A DNA stretch of 64,000 bases from Amylostereum areolatum (taxonomy: Eukaryota; Basidiomycota; Agaricomycetes; Russulales; Stereaceae): contig SAXG01000028.1 in the NCBI GenBank assembly GCA_012932865.1, positions 1 through 64,000 on the forward strand. Direction: 5' to 3'. A program made the position numbers and the translations under genes. Shown here piece after piece: positions 34,279 to 43,553 of the stretch (position 1 is the stretch's first letter; each line of letters begins with the position of its first letter). The notes under the pieces were generated by a model. The model saw only the letters and a program-made list of their open reading frames with translations, had not been told where the DNA came from and did no database searches.

Positions 34279-34832
34279 TGTCCTTGAAGGTGGTTGTTGT
34301 GACAGCCAGTGGGTCGAGCTCGCTCGTATCCTTTGAGAACGGAATGGCACGTACGAATTTGTTTCAGTCCTGAATATCCAAAGGCTGAAGCAAACGACTC
34401 CAATTTCGCGACGCGGCTGGTTGCAAATGGAATTTTTCCCATCACGTGCGCTACCCTTCTGACATTGAGGTTCGACTCAAGGTCGGGTCGAAGTTTCCTT
34501 CAGACCTCGTAGTGCTCGTACAAGCCTTCAAGCTTCAAGCTTCAAGCTTCGAGCTCCAAGCATCCGAAGCATCCGACAAAGGTGGCTCTCAAGTACATGA
34601 AACTCTGATGCTCACTGATTCTGCTAGTAACCCTAAGAACGTACAAAGAAAGACCGCGGGGATGAACGCCTTTGAATACTAGGCCCAGCTTTGCCTCTCG
34701 TGCAGAACATTGGATATTGAATGGTCACGACGTAAATTCAAGCATCGCAAAACAGACGCGGAAATAGTATAAGACGACGTCAACTGTCCGAGACCTACGA
34801 TATCCCCCCCCCTGCTCCTACACCGTCGTCGG
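34279..34832. other. intergenic with short CTTCAAG repeat
   Basis: Tandem copies of CTTCAAG occur at 34526-34550, a motif that recurs at 63182-63205. No gene is visible. The left part should carry the reductase promoter. Confidence 0.45.
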
Positions 34833-36983
34833 TCATGACGGGATCCTGTACTTGATCGAGGTCAAAAGCGATTCGGCCGCGGCCGCGGTGCCCACCTGCA
34901 TCGACCATCAGCACGACGCACAATGTAGGAAGGGGTGAAAACAAAGTACACGCAGGTTGTAATGAGTCGTCCCTCCCGCCTCGATGACGCTGAATCGGAG
35001 ATAGCGCGGGTCCTGCGCGATCGAGCAGCTCATGCCGCAGAAGAGCGGGACGTTGAGCAGCACGGTGTATACCGCGTCTTTGCGCATAACTATCCCCACG
35101 TGAATGAGAACCCCAATCAGACGAAGGACGAGGAGGAACGTACCAAGGCGTGCGCCACCATCGTCGGTCTCGCGAACATTCAAACGGAGGGTGCCCGTGC
35201 CCTTCTCTCGCCACTGGTTCTGCTCGAGCACGAACAGCTTCCCGCGCACATGATGCACGGTCTTCTCGCCTTCCTCCCCGGTGAGAACTGCACGAGAGGA
35301 GACATGTCGCATGAGTCCACCAGAACCAAGGAAGGAAAGAAAAAGAGAAAAACGCACCGTCCTGCTCTGACAGTTCCGTCGCCTTGCGCGCCTCGCCCCA
35401 TATCGCACTCTCCGCCTCCCCGTTTTCCTCGCCTCGTTCCGCCCGCAGCCGTTCCCCGAACGTTTTCTCGCGGCCGCTGTCCTCGCTGCTGTCGGAGCTC
35501 CCGTCCTGGCTGGGCGTCTCGCTCGCGGCCTTGCTCGCCTCCTCACTCTTGTCGAAGACGTCTCCTGGGCTGCCCGCGCGTGCGCGCTTCGCGGCTGGGC
35601 CGCTGTTGCTCCCGAAGAGACCCTGAGCGCCCCCGGAAGCGTAAGTGGAGAACACGTTCATGTTGGATTGACTCGGCCCCGACCGACGGACGGGCGACTT
35701 GCTCCGCACAGGCGACTTGGAACGGGCGGCGGCGGCGGCCGCGAAGGGAGAAACATTGGCGAAGGCTTCGAAGCCGGTGCGCTTGGCCGGTGTCTGGGCG
35801 ATCGCGAAGGCGGGCTTTGGAGAGGCGGGTGGGCTCTTTGCCGAGGGAGACGTGAGGTTGGGCGTCGACCAGGGAGACGGCGACGGCGAAGGGGGAGGCT
35901 TGGAGCCGAAGAGGGAGGGGCCCTTCGTTGCAGCGAAGGGCGAGGACGCGGAGGCGTAAGCGAGGAAGCCGCCGCCCTAAATCAGGACAAGGTCAGATCG
36001 AAGTCGGGGAACACAGCAAGAAGAATACTCACGAAGATCGGAGTGGGCGCGGGTTTGGTCTGGGGAGGAGACGCGGACCGTTTGCGCGGGGGTTTCGAGG
36101 GCCCAGCCACGTCGGCGGGGGGTGGCGTCGGCCGCTTCGTCACCCGCGGGTTGTCGTCTTGATCGGCGTCGTCGCGTGGCCGTTTGGCCACCACAGCGTC
36201 CGTGTCCGGGTTGTCGGACGACGGCGACGGCAGACGAGTGGAGTTCTTGTTCTTGCAGGCGTTCGTGGTCGGATCGTCTTGAGAGAGGTCCATGAGAGAC
36301 GATTTCGGACGAACGGTCCTTATCTGGTCTTGGTCGTTGGGGGAGGATGCGTGTTCGGCGTTCTCCTCCTGCGATATGTCCATGATGGTCGGCTTGGGGC
36401 TCGCAGCCGCGGGCGGGTGTAAGGGGGCGTGCTCGGTGTTGGGAGTCTTGAGCAGGTTGTCCTGGAGGGAGGTCTGACGGTTGCGCCAGTTGATGTCCTC
36501 GACGCCCTGGCTGATTTGGCGCATCTTGGTCTCGTGCGGCGGAGACTCGCTCAGTGGAGCGTCCTGGCCCCCATCGCCCGCAACGTCCTCGTCATCCTCG
36601 GGAGCATCAGAGGGGTCGACCTCGATCTCGGTGTCAACCTCTTCTGCGGTGGTGGACAGATGGATTCGGTTCTTCTTGGCCGGCGCGCGCGAGTCCTTTT
36701 CTCGCGAGTGTTTCGTTTCGGCGTCCTAGTTCGGACCTTAGTAAATGGACGTTGAGGCCAGCGTGGACACGTACATTATCGTCGGGGTGTGGCGTGGGTG
36801 GTTCGAGGGACACCTCGCGTTCTCTCTTCTGAGGGATGGCGACGTCTGAGAGGAAACGATTATCGTCGGGCGTTGGCCACCGATAGATGGAGACACACCA
36901 GAATTGTTGTTATCAGGGATATCGAGCGTCGGGGGAGTTGGTGACTTGGATGGGGGGTCCACGGGGGAGCGGGTGTCGGCCAT
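34833..36983 (-). CDS. Ran-binding protein, Yrb2/RanBP3 type
   Basis: Proteins of this type bind Ran-GTP and help Crm1 export cargo from the nucleus. A long disordered N-terminus (MADTRSPVDPPSKSPTPPTL, Ser/Pro-rich, with KRSASPPQ and KRARAGSP basic patches that could be nuclear signals) contains FG-type spots (SLFGS, LFGSN). A RanBD follows: TGEEGEKTVHHVRGKLFVLE, QNQWREKGTGTLRLNVRE, then VMRKDAVYTVLLNVPLFCGM and SIAQDPRYLRFSVIEAGG. The last exon reads ESLLTSIKYRIPS with a stop at 34835-34833. At least five short introns are present. The ATG at 36983 is the first in a frame that splices into the next exon. The neighbouring F-box gene is divergent, 306 bp away. Confidence 0.85.
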
Positions 36984-37289
36984 CGTGGATGACGTTGAGG
37001 AAGGGGAGAAAACGAGGTCGTGGTAAGAGACAAGGGGCTTATATTCTGTTTGTCGGCGCCGCGTCGCCTCGTGCCCCGACATCTTTCCCGCCCCCCCGCT
37101 TATTTGTCCCCAATTGTTTCTTTTCCTGGCACAACAACATTCAACACTCGTCGTCAAGACACGCCAGCCCGACAAGAGCGTGCAAAATCGTCCCCGACAT
37201 CGCGAACATTGCCCAAACACTAATCTCGTCCTCGGGGTCACATTGCTCAAGCCCAACTGCGGCTCATCCCTGCTGCTACACGTTGCAGC
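36984..37289. promoter_or_regulatory. shared divergent promoter of the Ran-binding and F-box genes
   Basis: Both genes are transcribed away from this 306-bp spacer. It contains ATTG (inverted CCAAT) at about 37111 but no convincing TATA box. Confidence 0.35.
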
Positions 37290-39046
37290 ATGCCCCAACA
37301 CGAGGGGAATGCGCTGCTTCAGCTCCCAGCGGAGCTCATTTTGAAGATTTTGGGGTTGCTGGACGTTCAGACTCTGCTATCGTGCCAACTGGTGAGCACG
37401 CCGTGCGAACGATCTCTACTCCAGGTTGACCACAGCCATCTCAGACGTCGCATATCCTTGACGATCTAATCCGGAATGACGTCTCTCTCCAATACTCTAT
37501 CCTTCTCTTCGCATGCGGCATGCACCGTGGCAGTGGATCGAGCTCAAATCTGAAAGAATCCCTGGAACGACTGAGAGCGCACGAAGAAGCGTGGCGGAAT
37601 CTGCGCCCGACGGCGAAAGTGACTTTGGACCATCCCCTTGAACAGGACATACCATGGCCCCAAACTTTTATGGTGTCTACTTCAAATGCATGGCCCATGC
37701 ATTACACGATCACCCAACTCCCGTCAGCTCTGCGCTCCGTCCCCGAGCGACAATGGAGTTTTACAACGGACCTAGACATTCTCCACGTTGATATCTCCCA
37801 AGATTTGATGGTGTGCGCGGATCGGATCGGGTGAGTAGTGGTTTACCCTCATGTACCTCGTCTGACGACGGCACAGGAATGTGCGACGGATGTATTTCCT
37901 GACGCTTTCTGCCGCTTCACCCCATCCGCTAGCGACACATACAACTTCCCCCACTATTGAAAGCCCTCTCCATTCCACACGCTATGGGAGCCGCATTTTT
38001 GGAGATTTTTTTTGCTTGGTCAGTATTTTGGGTAACACCATTAAGATCTTGGATTGGAGATCTGGTTCCATCGTAAACGTGAGCAGCACTTTCTCGTTCA
38101 AACAGACATATTCACTCACTCCGGACGGGACTTCGCAATTTTTTACATAGAACCTACCGACGAGAGGGATTGGGTTCACCTTCCTCTCTGGGTTCACCTT
38201 CCTCTCCCCGGAATACATCTTATTGTCGCCTTCCCCGACGAGCAACGAGGACGCCTATCTCGATGTATACCACATACCGAGTGGCAGTACCCATCCCGTG
38301 CTCAAGTTCGCGCTACCAAACATAATGCGATATGTCAGGCTGGCGGTCGAACTTGGAGGTCTTGCCCGTCCTTGGTGTGGTTCAAGCCTACAACCGCTGG
38401 GCGATTTCTCCGAAGACCCCGACGATGGAATACTCGTTTGCGTCCGGATCCAGACTGACAGTGACACCAACACGTACAGCCTTGTTTTCCGATCCCAGTC
38501 GCTTTCTCCTTACATCAAAAACGGGGCTAGCAATCCGGTTCAAGTTGTTCCCTGGAATGAGTGGGGCCCCAAACACACCCGCTTAACTGCGGTACCACTC
38601 AAATATCATAGTCCAGAAAGAATGCTCGATCAGCGTCTGTTTGGTTCACGTCACCTGACATTCTCTCAGGAAGGTGACGGAACATGGTTTCTCGAATTAT
38701 ACGATTACCATCCGCGACGTGTCGCTCGCGCGGCACGCATTGAAGCTGACGACCCCCACGGTACACGGCCTTGGAGGGTCATCCACGAGACGTCTATCCA
38801 TGGCCCATGGGAGGAGGACACGTCCATCGTGACGAAATTACCATGCATCGTCACCACGATGACGCTCCCGGACGACTTCGTGATGAACAATGTGAAAGGG
38901 TTGCGCCTCTCGCTTGGAGAGGATAGTATCGTTGCCACGATAGCGAGTTTTTATGCAATCTGTTTTTTCAAGTTGGCGCTGACGACAATTGTCGCTAGAA
39001 GGATAGAGTTTCCGGAAATGCGAAGGTGCACATATGGAAGTTCTAG
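37290..39046 (+). CDS. F-box protein of the mushroom type
   Basis: The first exon encodes an F-box, LLQLPAELILKILGLLDVQT followed by LLSCQL, which would dock onto Skp1 in an SCF ubiquitin ligase. The intron at about 37392-37444 leads to ILDDLIRND, then ISLQYSI-type strands, a segment with HVDISQDLMVCADRI, and later exons (DVYHIPSGSTHPVLKFALP, PWRVIHETSIHGPW). The last intron (38945-38996) places AKDRVSGNAKVHIWKF at the end with a stop at 39044-39046; this C-terminal VHIWKF is usual in such fungal F-box proteins and confirms the splice. The region 38150-38230 changes frame and includes a direct repeat (GGGTTCACCTTCCTCTC twice). The target protein is unknown. Confidence 0.7.
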
Positions 39047-39400
39047 AGGCGGTAAACTTGAAGGATCAGTTGCGGGAAGTAAGGCGCGTCCTCTGTTTGC
39101 ATCGGTGGGTCTCTCGTTCAATATTCAATCCCCGCAAGGGTTGGTCGACTGAATGAGCCTGGGGCATTGCCATTCGTACTTACACTAGATCATTCTTCTT
39201 CACTACTTATGCAACCCCTCTCAAGAGAATTTCCCGGGTTTTATGAAGAGACCTCTGGCCCTCATTTCATCTCCCGCTATGGCTGCATGGATTATTAGTA
39301 CCGCCTCCATTATCTCATCATGTTGCCCCCATAATTGAATCTTGATCCCTTACTTTCAGTTCCAAATAAGCCATGTGTTCGAAGCCTGGCCCATATTTAC
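39047..39400. other. intergenic, no gene seen
   Basis: 3' flank of the F-box gene. No features beyond AT-richer sequence. Confidence 0.35.
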
Positions 39401-39401
39401 A

Positions 39402-39525
39402 TACATGGGATCTTTACTTGCGATAGGTAATGTTACCGCACTGATTGACGAGGTTCTTCCCGCTCTCGCTGCCATCGACTCCATGGTGCCGGGCGCGGTG
39501 AAGCGGATGTGGCACGGGTCGTTTA
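39402..39525 (+). pseudogene. relic of a nitronate monooxygenase C-terminal exon
   Basis: The plus strand reads IGNVTALIDEVLPALAAIDS then MVPGAVKRMWHGS, which matches GNVAAVIDEVLPAQTIVDNM and VAQAVERLQGGS from the gene at 25725-27162. No upstream FMN-binding exons accompany it, and there is no start or splice context. It is an isolated, decayed exon-sized copy. Confidence 0.65.
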
Positions 39526-39907
39526 TCATGATGATTTCTATAGCGAGCTGATTCTTCACGGACCAGAATTGGCTATTTTGATGTTGTAATTGTAAAGGAC
39601 CTATACAGAAAGGTGTTCAAAACATTTTATGTGGGATGCTTTAGGAGAGGATGCTGGCAGGGGATCCGGAAGCCTGAGTGCTGTCACACGTACGGTGTAT
39701 GCTATAAGTTACTTCTCCCGAGTGTCCACGTCAACCTGTTCCATGGTTCAACCAAGGTTCAACAAATGCAATTTGCACCGAGATCAAAGCATGCTACTTG
39801 TGGTACATTGAAGGACATCAATGAGACTTCTTCTTAAGATCTGACATGCACTCATCCAAGTCACACGTCCTCTCACTCGCCCTCTTCATCATCTCCATCT
39901 TCCCTCC
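39526..39907. other. intergenic, no gene seen
   Basis: No coding signal apart from chance frames. The right side is the 3' flank of the minus-strand F-box gene. Confidence 0.35.
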
Positions 39908-39924
39908 TCATCCTCGTCCTCGTC

Positions 39925-39990
39925 CTTCATCCTCGTCATCCTCATCCTCATCCTCATCCTCATCCTCATCCTCATCCTCATCCTCGTCTT
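39925..39990 (-). repeat. coding hexanucleotide repeat (Glu-Asp tail)
   Basis: About ten tandem TCATCC/TCGTCC units (plus strand) encode the acidic C-terminal repeat of the interrupted F-box protein. Confidence 0.75.
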
Positions 39991-40594
39991 CGCCTCCCAT
40001 GCCACCATCCAAAATGCCCATCGCTTGGTCTCGCGCCACACGTTCAGCCATATCCCTCCTCCTTGCTGCATCTTTCTTTGACCACGCCGTTTGCTGCCCG
40101 TCCCACATCACCATCAGCATGGCTTCCCCCGCCTGCTCGAGAGCCTCCACCCGTGCCGGCGTCACGTCGCATTCCTCGATCATGAATGCAACGGGCGGAC
40201 ACCTGCGTGCCACCTGTCGCGCGATGGCCGATGCGAGCACATCGATCACCGGAACCTCATCATCCATATCATCGTCGTCGTCACTCGGGAGGTCAGCATT
40301 GAGGTCGGCGCCTTTGATGACCAGGACGGAAAGCTCGGGGAATGGCGTGGTCTAGTCCTCGCCGCCCAGCACCTCAGCGAGCCCATAGACCGTCGGGCCC
40401 TCCAGCTTGACCAGGGTCACGCTCCGCCACGCCTCCGCGACGCCCCGCCAATGCTCACCCCTTGTCATCAAGGAGTACTGGTGCACGATGACGGTCTTGG
40501 GGCCCACGAGTCCCGGAAGGCGGGCGAGCATCTGTATGATGGGTATGGACAGGTGGAGATCCACTGTGTTTCGTCTGAATGCGTTCACGGAGAA

Positions 40595-41004
40595 CTTGTT
40601 AAGGACGGTCCTTATCACGTGACAAGCGGCTCAGGCTACAGTACTCGTATGTATGAGAAGTGGGATCAGGTGATCCAGACGTCTCGGTTATACGAAGGTT
40701 GAGGTCGATAAGCAAAGCAGTAAGTCTTCACGGAAGACTTAGGCGAGCTTTCGACTTAGTTACTTTGAGTTCTCTTTAATAGCTTCAAGAGGAGGTTCTA
40801 TCTAGAACAGTCCTGTATTTACAAAGAGAACGAGCTGGGGAATAGCTCGTTCGTTGAGCCTCCTTTTATAAGAAAGGAGGTCGAGTAAACATATGTACAT
40901 TGAGCGACGGTTGTATCAAGTATCTACGGGGACGAGACTGTGGCACCGTCGAGGCTATGCCGTTGAGACGGTGACGATCTGTGGCACCGTCGTGACTAGG
41001 CTGC
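40595..41004. mobile_element. 410-bp hairpin-rich insertion flanked by a 16-bp direct repeat
   Basis: ATGCGTTCACGGAGAA occurs at 40579-40594 and again at 41005-41020, and the disrupted F-box gene reads in the same frame up to each copy. The insert is full of short inverted repeats: AAGTCTTC/GAAGACTT (about 40731-40751), GTTCTA/TAGAAC, ACGAGCT/AGCTCGT (about 40830-40855), CCTCCTT/AAGGAGG (about 40859-40881) and ACGGTG/CACCGT. It has no open frame. A 16-bp target repeat is longer than LTR elements make and would suit target-primed insertion (LINE/SINE type), but I see no tRNA-like promoter or poly-A tail. The class is open. Confidence 0.5.
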
Positions 41005-42162
41005 ATGCGTTCACGGAGAAACTCAAAACGGTGGGGCAGAGGGTATGGGCGGGACGGCTACGTCGGGACCGCTGCCGGGGTGGGGCAGGGTCAAGGTGAA
41101 TCCTCCTTTCGTCGTGGCCTTCGAGGAGTGCGAGGGCGAAGACGCCGAAACTCCCGCCTTGTGACGAAAGCAGAGATGAGGTACGGCCGGAGCCCGATAT
41201 TGAACATGTCCACGAGGACCTGGGGAGTAACATCCAGGCGCCCGTTGATCGTCCACTTCGATGGCCACGGCGACGGTGGGGTGGAGGGTGAGATGGCGGA
41301 GGATGTGGCGCAGTGACTGTGATGTTCTCCTTGACGTCCAGGCGAGTGAGATTCGGGAGGGTGACGGGTGGTCAGGATCGGGTGGTGATAAGGGTCGTTA
41401 TCAAGCTTCCGTGGCGCGTGCGGGCTTCAGCGTAATAGACGAATGTTTGCAAGGTTGAGAGTTGGGAAAGAATGTCGAGTAATCCGTCGATCGACGTCCA
41501 CCCTTCGCAACGAGTGAGCTCGAGATGGATGAGTGGCACCTTGAAGAGATGGAAGGGCTGAGGCACGACGCAATCACTCAATTCCAACCGGCGAAGGTCG
41601 AGAGGAGTAGTGTCGAAGAAAATGGAAGGAGAGAGGGGGTCCTTGGTAAATAATGATTTTCCAAGGGCAATTTTGAGGAGTGCAGCATGGGCATGGGGAC
41701 CTTGTTGAGAGCCACAAGCAGGCTGCGTTTACCACGCAAGTGGACATTATCCGCCATGTGAACGAACACGAGGTTCAGCTCTTCGGTGCGGGGAAGCGCT
41801 TGAAGCATGAACTGAGCTTTTTCATAGGCTTTGGGATGTGTATCAGAGTCGCATGTGATCCACATGCGGAGAGGGGCGGGGTCCGAATGTTCGAGGAGGA
41901 CCTTGATCCAGTCGATCTGGCGTCGGTGGGCGATGATCGTCCATAGTGCCTTGAAGTTCAATGCGACTGCACGCCAGTGCTGGCAGACATGGGATACGTA
42001 ACGGTAAGATCGGTCTGTGGGTCCTCCGGGGCGTTCAGGGAGATGAGCGAAGATACGGGTCAAGATCTCAACGGGCAGTTGACCAACAGGTGAAAAACTG
42101 TGGATGCGGGAAGAAGGCAAGGCCATCCCGTCTGTAAAAACCATCAGACGAGGTTTCGGCAT

Positions 42163-42659
42163 AGTTTCATGGTCACTCACCAAGATTATCGAACCGAGGG
42201 AACACGCCAATAGTGAAGATGGGTATAGTGAACCAAGTTAGGAATAGGTGACAGACGAAGTCCAGCGACACTGAAGCTCTTTCTTATAATCTCAAGGCCG
42301 AGAAAGGCGGGAGGCCAGTTGTGTGGGGACTTGATCTATAACCATACGGTAAAAACTAAGGGAAGTGGCTCTCCCGCGAAACAAATGCCTTGAACCCCGT
42401 GTCTGCAAGTTGTTTAGGATATTCAAGAGCTGCCCTGTGAGGGTCAACACCGAACATCGCTATCATTTCGTCGATACAAGACGTACTAGACAGCACAATC
42501 CTGACAAGCGAGGCGATGGACGAGATGAAGCAGTGTTTTGAGTTGTGGTTGGGAGCAAAGGCCCGCCGGCACGACCATTGCCAAGAGCATTGTAGTTCCT
42601 TGGACCTGCTGGGAGTAAACTGCTATGTATACCTAGCTCCTTTTCAGGGTACAATGAAG
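42163..42659. other. intergenic, no gene seen
   Basis: 5' side of the interrupted F-box gene. No gene is supportable. The right end abuts the 5' half of a tRNA-Glu gene. Confidence 0.35.
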
Positions 42660-42695
42660 TCGGATATGGTGTAACGGTTAACATTGCCGCCTCTC
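42660..42695 (+). pseudogene. 5' half of a tRNA-Glu(CTC) gene, cut at the anticodon
   Basis: The segment begins with acceptor strand TCGGATA, has the tRNA-Glu D-arm GGTGTAACGGTTAAC (also the pol III A box), the anticodon stem strand GCCGC and loop CTCTC, so anticodon CTC is at 42693-42695. Sequence after 42695 no longer fits a tRNA. The missing half (stem strand GCGGC, T-arm CGGGG-TTCGATT-CCCCG, acceptor TATCCGA) is found 6.5 kb downstream and beyond. The acceptor strands TCGGATA and TATCCGA are perfectly complementary. Confidence 0.85.
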
Positions 42696-42732
42696 TGGCG
42701 CCTGCGTGCCGAGCCTAGGCGAGGCACCAGGC

Positions 42733-42774
42733 CGCCCGTGTCAGCGGGCGCCCCCCGGTCGTGTCAGCGACCGG
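42733..42774 (+). repeat. twin stem-loops with identical TGTCAG loops
   Basis: CGCCCG-TGTCAG-CGGGCG (42733-42750) and CCGGTCG-TGTCAG-CGACCGG (42755-42774) are two perfect hairpins of 6 and 7 bp with the same 6-base loop. Their centres are about 23 bp apart, near two helical turns, and they start 38 bp inside the left end of the tRNA-targeting element. The stems differ while the loop is kept, which suggests selection on structure or on a repeated protein-binding core. They are candidate recombinase-binding sites. Confidence 0.7.
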
Positions 42775-43553
42775 TCCGTTTTCTGCCGAGCCGCAGGCGA
42801 TCGAGGGCGCGGGTCCTCTTTCGTGTGCAAGGCGAGCCTGGCGAGGCGCTCGGGCGCTCTTTCGTTTTGCGATCGGCGCGGCCGGTCTGTTCCCGCCGTC
42901 GTCCCGATAGGTCCCGATGCGCGTCCACCGCCTCCCGCCGTTCCCTCCCGTCGAACCACCACCTCTCGTCCCGCCCCACCGCAGCTGCTACCCGACGTCG
43001 TCTTTCCTATGACCCTCGCCCGCCATGATGCATGATGGCGCTCCCATCCCAGTCGCTCAACCCAACTCGCGTCATCCCCGAGCTCCCCGATGTTCCTTCG
43101 TCGACAAGTACTTCCTACCGTCCGCTTTGAGCATTGTCTCGGCACTCCACGAGCCCAGGCCCATTCTGCACGTCGGTCGAGCCCTCTGGCCGCGTCGGTC
43201 GCCCGCTCCCTGCCAACTGCAGGCAAGGAGTTCGACCGTGTCAGCCGCCAGTGTTTCGCACTCAACATAGCCCTCCCGCCGAACTGCACCCACGTCCCGC
43301 CCATCCCGCTGGTCGGCGCTCTCCCGTTTTGTCCTCGTTCTCAAGGCCTCACCCACCCCCAGCTATGCGCGAGGTCTGCCCGAGCCCCCCGCCCTGCACC
43401 TGCTCGCGATCGACATGCACTTCCCCCGATCGGGTCCCCTCCCCCGTCTCCGTCCACGTTGAGCGATGGCCCACCCTCTCCATGCATCGCACGACAGCGC
43501 GCTCCTGGCCTTTAAAGACCTCCCGCTCTCGCCTTGCCTCCCCACGTCATCTC
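42775..43553. other. GC-rich leader between left end and recombinase gene
   Basis: It is rich in GCGAGGC-like motifs, especially at 42800-42870, with one more GTGTCAG-like copy near 43236. Open frames exist, but none has clear features. It presumably holds the recombinase promoter, and it could contain additional 5' coding exons. Confidence 0.35.

Larger units (their letters stand above)
39908..42162 (-). pseudogene. F-box gene interrupted by a 410-bp insertion
   Basis: The 5' part (42162-41590) encodes an F-box, GQLPVEILTRIFAHLPERPG, then VSHVCQHWRAVALNFKALW and a repeat-like continuation. The 3' part (40594-39908) reads FRRNTVDLHLSIPIIQMLAR, LPGLVGPKTVIVHQYSLM, GVAEAWRSVTLVKLEGP, VLASAIARQVARRC, and a C-terminal Glu-Asp repeat ending in a stop at 39910-39908. 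Between them an insertion at 40595-41004 splits the coding sequence; FSVNA is encoded on both of its sides. Extra frame changes occur at 41000-41400. I infer one former gene, now broken. The start at 42162 (MPKPRLMVF) is tentative. Confidence 0.6.

Noticed and set aside
39925..39990. Possible CRISPR-like or satellite array
   Set aside because: It is a simple in-frame hexanucleotide repeat encoding Glu-Asp, with no spacers.
40595..41004. Solo LTR
   Set aside because: Although TGTTAAGG lies near the left edge and a TGCA near the right, no 4-6 bp duplication flanks such ends. The 16-bp repeat fits better.
42660..42800. tRNA-Glu with an ordinary nuclear intron
   Set aside because: No 3' half follows within a normal intron length; the first one is 6.5 kb away beyond two genes.
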